From contig QKEI01000146.1 in assembly GCA_003251795.1 (NCBI GenBank), positions 1 to 47,946 on the forward strand: 47,946 nt of DNA. Reading direction: 5' to 3'. Position 1 is the first letter of the stretch; the number at the start of each line of letters is the position of its first letter. This stretch comes from Candidatus Muproteobacteria bacterium (GTDB taxonomy: Bacteria; Pseudomonadota; Gammaproteobacteria; Acidiferrobacterales; SPGG2). The notes below the pieces were generated by a model. The model saw only the letters and a program-made list of their open reading frames with translations, was not told the origin of the DNA and did no database searches. A program made the position numbers and the translations under genes. Shown here one piece after another: positions 43,923 through 47,946 of the stretch.

Positions 43923-45064
43923 TAGGAACGCGGCAGTCCGAGCACGTGCTCGGCGACGTAGGAAAGAATCAGATTCGTCGAGATCGGTGCCACCTGATAC
44001 AACCGCGTTTCCCGGAACTTGCGCTCGATATCATACTCGGCGGCGAAGCCGTAACCACCATGCGTTTGCAATGCCGCGTTAGCGGCCTCCCAGGATGCAT
44101 CCGCCCCCAGTAACTTGGCCATGTTCGCCTCGGCGCCGCAAGGTTGTCTGGCGTCGAACAGCTCGGCCGCCCGAAAACGCATGAGATTGGCCGCCTCGAT
44201 GTTGACGTAGGCACGGGCGATCGGAAACTGAATACCTTGATTTTGGCCGATAGGTCGATCGAAGATCACCCGTTCCTTGGCGTAGGATGTCGCCCGATCG
44301 ATGAACCAATAGCCATCACCCACGCATTCGGCAGCGATCAAAATGCGTTCGGCATTCATGCCATCGAGAATATAACGGAAGCCTCTGCCCTCCTCGCCAA
44401 TGAGATTCTCCGCCGGCACCTCCAGATCGTCGAGAAACAGCTGATTGGTCGAGTGATTCATCATGGTCTCAATCGGAGTGATAGTGAGCCCTTTGGCATT
44501 GTGCAGGTCGACCAGAAACACCGATAGGCCATCGGATTTCTTCTTGACCTGATCCATGGGCGTCGTACGTGCCAGCAACAACATGATGTCAGACTGCATG
44601 GCGCGCGAAGTGAAGACTTTCTGGCCGTTGATTATGTAACGATCGCCGCGACGCACCGCGGTAGTCTTGAGCTTAGTGGTATCGGATCCGGTGGTCGGCT
44701 CGGTTACGCCGAAAGCTTGTAAGCGCAACTCGCCACTGGCGATACGTGGCAGATAGTGGTCTTTTTGGGCTTCTGAGCCGTGGCGCAGCAACGTACCCAT
44801 AATATACATCTGCGCGTGACATGCCCCAGCATTGCCACCACACCGGTTAACCTCCTCGAGGACGATGGATGCCTCAGTAACACCGAGTCCCGATCCGCCA
44901 TACTGCTCTGGAATCAGCGCGGCTAACCATCCTGCTTCCGTCAGCGCTTTGACGAACTCTTCCGGATAGCGGCGCTCACGGTCTGTCTTGCGCCAGTATT
45001 CATCCGGAAATCGCTGGCACAGGTCGCGCACCGCATCACGCAGCTCACCATGTATCTCGCTCAT
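43919..45064 (-). CDS. Acyl-CoA dehydrogenase
   Basis: FAD-dependent acyl-CoA dehydrogenase of 381 residues. Signatures: FGVTEPTTGSDTTKLKT for FAD/substrate, NGQKVFTSRA, and QTHGGYGFAAEYDIER. The usual C-terminal catalytic Glu (YEGT) is absent; the segment reads YQVAPIS. A glutamate in GMNAERILIA sits where isovaleryl- and long-chain-type enzymes have theirs, so activity is likely kept. No other beta-oxidation gene is near, so the substrate is unknown. It is 50 bp downstream of ftsH and probably read from that side. Confidence 0.9.
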   Translation of the reverse strand: MSEIHGELRDAVRDLCQRFPDEYWRKTDRERRYPEEFVKALTEAGWLAALIPEQYGGSGLGVTEASIVLEEVNRCGGNAGACHAQMYIMGTLLRHGSEAQKDHYLPRIASGELRLQAFGVTEPTTGSDTTKLKTTAVRRGDRYIINGQKVFTSRAMQSDIMLLLARTTPMDQVKKKSDGLSVFLVDLHNAKGLTITPIETMMNHSTNQLFLDDLEVPAENLIGEEGRGFRYILDGMNAERILIAAECVGDGYWFIDRATSYAKERVIFDRPIGQNQGIQFPIARAYVNIEAANLMRFRAAELFDARQPCGAEANMAKLLGADASWEAANAALQTHGGYGFAAEYDIERKFRETRLYQVAPISTNLILSYVAEHVLGLPRSY

Positions 45065-45114
45065 CGGAAGATCCCGTCGGGTGCTGTGGTTATCACTATT
45101 CTACGCGCACGCGC

Positions 45115-46941
45115 TCAGGCGATTGCTTTTGGCTGTTTACGCACCGGAATAAACTGCGCAAGCTCATCCTCGCGCAGCGTCTCCTTCTCCAGTAACAACT
45201 TAGCGCCGCGCTCGAGCTGCTCACGATAAGTTCGCAAGATCTGCAGTGCTTTCTCGCGTGCCTTGTCCGTCAACTCGCGCACCGCGCAATCGATCTCGCG
45301 CGCCGTCTCTTCGCTGTAGTTTCGCTGCGCCATGCCGCCCAATGGCTGACCAAGAAAACTGGGGCGTTGCTCCTCATAGGTCATTTGTCCAAGTTTTTCT
45401 GACATGCCGAAGCGCGTCACCATGTTACGCGCGATGTCGGTAACCTTATCCAGATCATCGGCGGCGCCGGTGGAAATTTCTTCGAACACCAGCAGCTCGG
45501 CCGCGCGTCCACCGAGCAATACGGCCATCTTGTTTTCAAGCTCCTCGCGCGTCATCAGGTAGCGGTCTTCGGTCGGGCGCTGGATAGTATAGCCGAGAGC
45601 GCCGACACCACGGGGAATAATAGAGATTTTGTGCACCGGATCGGTACCCGGCAGCGACATCGCCACTAGCGCGTGCCCCATCTCATGGTACGCCACCACC
45701 TTGCGTTCATGTGGATTGAGTAAACGATTCTTCTTCTCCAAACCCGCGACAATGCGCTCGATCGCGGTGGTAAAATCATCGCCGCTGACGGCGCTGGCAC
45801 CACGTCGAGTGGCTAGCAGCGCCGCTTCGTTCACAAGATTAGCAAGATCGGCACCGGAGAACCCCGGCGTCAAAGCAGCAATCTTCTGAGGATCGACATC
45901 GTCGGCAAGCTGCACCTTCTTCAGGTGCACCTTAAGGATCGCGATACGCCCGGCCTTGTCCGGTCGATCGACCAGTACCTGACGGTCGAATCGCCCTGCA
46001 CGCAACAAAGCGGGGTCGAGGATTTCCGGGCGGTTGGTAGCAGCGAGCAGCACGACACCGGTCTGAGGATCAAAACCGTCGAGCTCAGTGAGCAGCTGGT
46101 TCAGCGTCTGTTCTTTTTCATCGTGACCGCCGGACATAGGCCCGATGGCACGGGCGCGGCCTAGTGCGTCCAGCTCGTCGATAAAGATGATAGCGGGGGC
46201 AGCTTTACGTGCTTGCTCGAAAAGATCGCGTACGCGCGCCGCGCCGACACCGACAAACATCTCCACGAATTCAGAACCACTAATGGAGAAAAAGGGAACG
46301 CTCGCCTCGCCCGCGACCGCCCGTGCCAACAAGGTCTTGCCAGTTCCGGGAGGGCCGATTAGCAACACTCCCTTGGGTATGCGTGCACCCAAACGACCGT
46401 ACGACTTCGGATCCTTGAGAAAGTTGACGATTTCTTGAAGCTCTTCCTTGGCCTCATCAACACCGGCAACGTCAACAAATGTCACCTTGGTGTCCTTCTC
46501 TACATAGACCTTGGCCCGGCTTTTACCGACGCTCATGAGTCCACCGAGTCCCTGCTTTTCTGCCAACCGCCGAAACAAGAACATCCACAGCCCGAAGAAG
46601 AACAACACAGGCACTACCCATGACAGGAGGTCGCGCAGAAACGTACTTTCTACGACACCGGTGAACTTCACATCGTATTTGCTGAGACGCTCGGCAAGTT
46701 GCGGATCAACGCGCGTCGTAACGAAGCGCTCACGACCATCAATCGGCTTCTTGAGCTTGCCCTCGAGCGTGTCCTGACGGATGCGGACTTCTTCGATCTC
46801 GTTGTTCTTGAGGAGTTCCTCGAACTGACTATAAGGAATGACCTCGACCTGACGACTCGCTACCCACCAGTTCTGGAACAGTACGATAACGAGCAATGCG
46901 AAAATAATGTACCAGACGTTGAGTTGTGTTTTTCTTTCCAT
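45115..46941 (-). CDS. ftsH: ATP-dependent zinc metalloprotease FtsH
   Basis: Membrane AAA+ protease of 608 residues, degrading membrane and regulatory proteins. Two helices (about 9-27 and 103-122) flank a periplasmic domain. Walker A GPPGTGKT (196-203), Walker [12 protein letters not shown], the [23 protein letters not shown] and zinc motif HEMGH near residue 420 are all intact. The short tail and context (no rlmE upstream, no folP/glmM downstream) suggest a second FtsH paralogue. A heat-shock-like promoter lies upstream. Confidence 0.96.
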   Translation of the reverse strand: MERKTQLNVWYIIFALLVIVLFQNWWVASRQVEVIPYSQFEELLKNNEIEEVRIRQDTLEGKLKKPIDGRERFVTTRVDPQLAERLSKYDVKFTGVVESTFLRDLLSWVVPVLFFFGLWMFLFRRLAEKQGLGGLMSVGKSRAKVYVEKDTKVTFVDVAGVDEAKEELQEIVNFLKDPKSYGRLGARIPKGVLLIGPPGTGKTLLARAVAGEASVPFFSISGSEFVEMFVGVGAARVRDLFEQARKAAPAIIFIDELDALGRARAIGPMSGGHDEKEQTLNQLLTELDGFDPQTGVVLLAATNRPEILDPALLRAGRFDRQVLVDRPDKAGRIAILKVHLKKVQLADDVDPQKIAALTPGFSGADLANLVNEAALLATRRGASAVSGDDFTTAIERIVAGLEKKNRLLNPHERKVVAYHEMGHALVAMSLPGTDPVHKISIIPRGVGALGYTIQRPTEDRYLMTREELENKMAVLLGGRAAELLVFEEISTGAADDLDKVTDIARNMVTRFGMSEKLGQMTYEEQRPSFLGQPLGGMAQRNYSEETAREIDCAVRELTDKAREKALQILRTYREQLERGAKLLLEKETLREDELAQFIPVRKQPKAIA

Positions 46942-47102
46942 TGCCGTCTAACCTGGGTCGGTCAGCCTGCCCTGCTCGCGCTGCGGCAGACGACAAGGTA
47001 ATCTACCAATTCTGAACTCGATGCACCATGTTGCGGCACATAGCGCTTGTGACATTGATGGAGAAACAATAACGCGTCACGACAAACGACCGTAGTCCAA
47101 CT

Positions 47103-47131
47103 AGATCGGGGCGGGTGGCCACAGAATCAAG
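47103..47131 (-). promoter_or_regulatory. Sigma-32-like heat-shock promoter upstream of ftsH
   Basis: Minus strand: CTTGAT (47131-47126), 15-bp spacer, CCCGATCT (47110-47103). This matches CTTGAA-N13-15-CCCCATNT at 5 of 6 and 7 of 8 positions (with N counted as match). It is about 160 bp before the ftsH ATG. Confidence 0.5.
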
Positions 47132-47150
47132 CCTAGCCGCCGGGTGTTGT

Positions 47151-47918
47151 TCATCGCTTGCTGGTGCGTCGCTCTTTCAACGCGTTCTGTACATGGGCGA
47201 TGAGCTCATCGCTAACGACATCACTAACCGGCAAACCGGCATCTTGCTGATAGGCGTGCAGCGCCGCTGCAGTCTGGGGACCCCAGATTCCATCGGCAAT
47301 ACCAGGGTCGTAACCGAGCGCCGCAAGTAGGCGTTGCAGTTGTGCTACCGGTGTCTCCTGCGTAGGCGCGGGAGTCGCTGGAGGAGGCGGCGGGGCCAAC
47401 AGTTGTGCAATGGGCATGTGGCCATGATTTTGCGACAACCTGTACGCGGTCATGCCTTCCTTGGATCGCACGGACTTATCGGCACCCGCATTGAGAAGCG
47501 CCTTGACGACATCCATGTGCCCAGCTGCTGCGGCACCCATCAGCGCCGTGGTGCCCTCTTCGTCCACCGCATTGATCTCGGCCTTTGCGTCGAGCAACAA
47601 GATTACAATCTCGGTGTGTCCAGCGCGAGCAGCACGCATCAGGGCGGTAGCGCCGTCGGGTGCCTTGACATCGGTTTTGACGCCGGCCTCCAGCAATAGC
47701 TTTACGGTCTCCGTATCTCCTCGACCGGCGGCAACGAGCAGCGCTTCCGACGTGCTAACGGAGCGCTTAGGTGCCATGTTCGCCATGCGCGCCGCCTCCC
47801 AAGCCGCGCTCGACTTGGAACTGGTTCGCTGGTCCTCAGAATCCGAACAGGCGGGCAAGGAACAGGCCAGCAACAGCTGAATGCCAACGACGACGATACG
47901 TATCACAGGGATTTTCAT
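47151..47918 (-). CDS. Lipoprotein with ankyrin repeats and peptidoglycan-binding domain
   Basis: Protein of 255 residues. Signal peptide with Cys at 24 (SLPAC) and 19, so probably a lipoprotein. Ankyrin repeats cover about 55-175 (for example DGATALMRAARAGHTEIVILL, split as GATALMRAARAGH). A Pro-rich linker (PPPPPATPAPT) leads to a PG_binding_1 domain (about 193-245; LQRLLAALGYDPGIADGIWG). The ATG has GGAGG about seven bases upstream. An envelope scaffold is likely. It precedes ftsH on the same strand with a 209-bp gap. Confidence 0.85.
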   Translation of the reverse strand: MKIPVIRIVVVGIQLLLACSLPACSDSEDQRTSSKSSAAWEAARMANMAPKRSVSTSEALLVAAGRGDTETVKLLLEAGVKTDVKAPDGATALMRAARAGHTEIVILLLDAKAEINAVDEEGTTALMGAAAAGHMDVVKALLNAGADKSVRSKEGMTAYRLSQNHGHMPIAQLLAPPPPPATPAPTQETPVAQLQRLLAALGYDPGIADGIWGPQTAAALHAYQQDAGLPVSDVVSDELIAHVQNALKERRTSKR

Positions 47919-47946
47919 CTCCGGTCCTCCGCGAGACGCGACCTTC

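Overview
The window is chromosomal DNA of a gammaproteobacterium, G+C-rich by eye. The best evidence is gene order. From about 0.1 to 20.7 kb it runs [39 protein letters not shown] on the minus strand, then mtnA, then mtaD-ubiG-mupP-(rmuC-dgc-hpnD)-yciK on the plus strand. This is essentially the Pseudomonas PA3161-PA3173 neighbourhood. Three differences argue against Pseudomonas itself: tyrA and aroA are separate genes, serA sits between serC and pheA, and three genes separate mupP from yciK. I see no rRNA, tRNA, CRISPR array, insertion sequence or prophage, and I cannot name a genus.

Layout. (1) 0.1-12.7 kb: a minus-strand aromatic amino acid, serine, nucleotide and translation superoperon. 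It probably starts at an extended -10 promoter upstream of gyrA and ends at a strong terminator after ihfB. (2) 12.8-20.7 kb: methylthioadenosine salvage (mtnA and mtaD, divergent), ubiquinone methylation (ubiG), a MupP-type phosphatase, rmuC, a receiver-GGEEF diguanylate cyclase, a presqualene-synthase-like protein and a YciK-type reductase, tightly packed with ATGA-type overlaps. (3) 20.8-27 kb: rsd/algQ, ffh, a YpjD/CcsA-like membrane protein, an SLC13/RCK permease and corB. (4) 27.1-34.4 kb: a nine-gene Mrp-type cation/proton antiporter operon plus one small membrane protein gene. It has no full-length MrpA. Instead it has a free-standing MbhD-MbhE module and three MrpD/NuoLMN-like subunits, all with their key charged residues. 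(5) 34.4-37.8 kb: tsaB, a small exported protein, a structured non-coding stretch ending in a plus-strand terminator, and dinG/yoaA. (6) 37.8-42.6 kb: poorly characterised genes. These are an HtrA-like PDZ protein that has lost all three catalytic residues, a 577-residue protein with three zinc ribbons around a histone H1-like Ala/Lys/Arg repeat, and three orphans, one of them behind a sigma-54-like element. (7) 42.6-47.9 kb: cinA, an acyl-CoA dehydrogenase, an ftsH that looks like a second paralogue with a heat-shock-type promoter, and an ankyrin/peptidoglycan-binding lipoprotein.

Most of the window is housekeeping. The most promising places for something undescribed are the zinc-ribbon/H1-like protein with its orphan neighbours, the pseudo-HtrA, the unusual Mrp complex with its apparent non-AUG start, and the possible small RNA near 35.6-35.8 kb.
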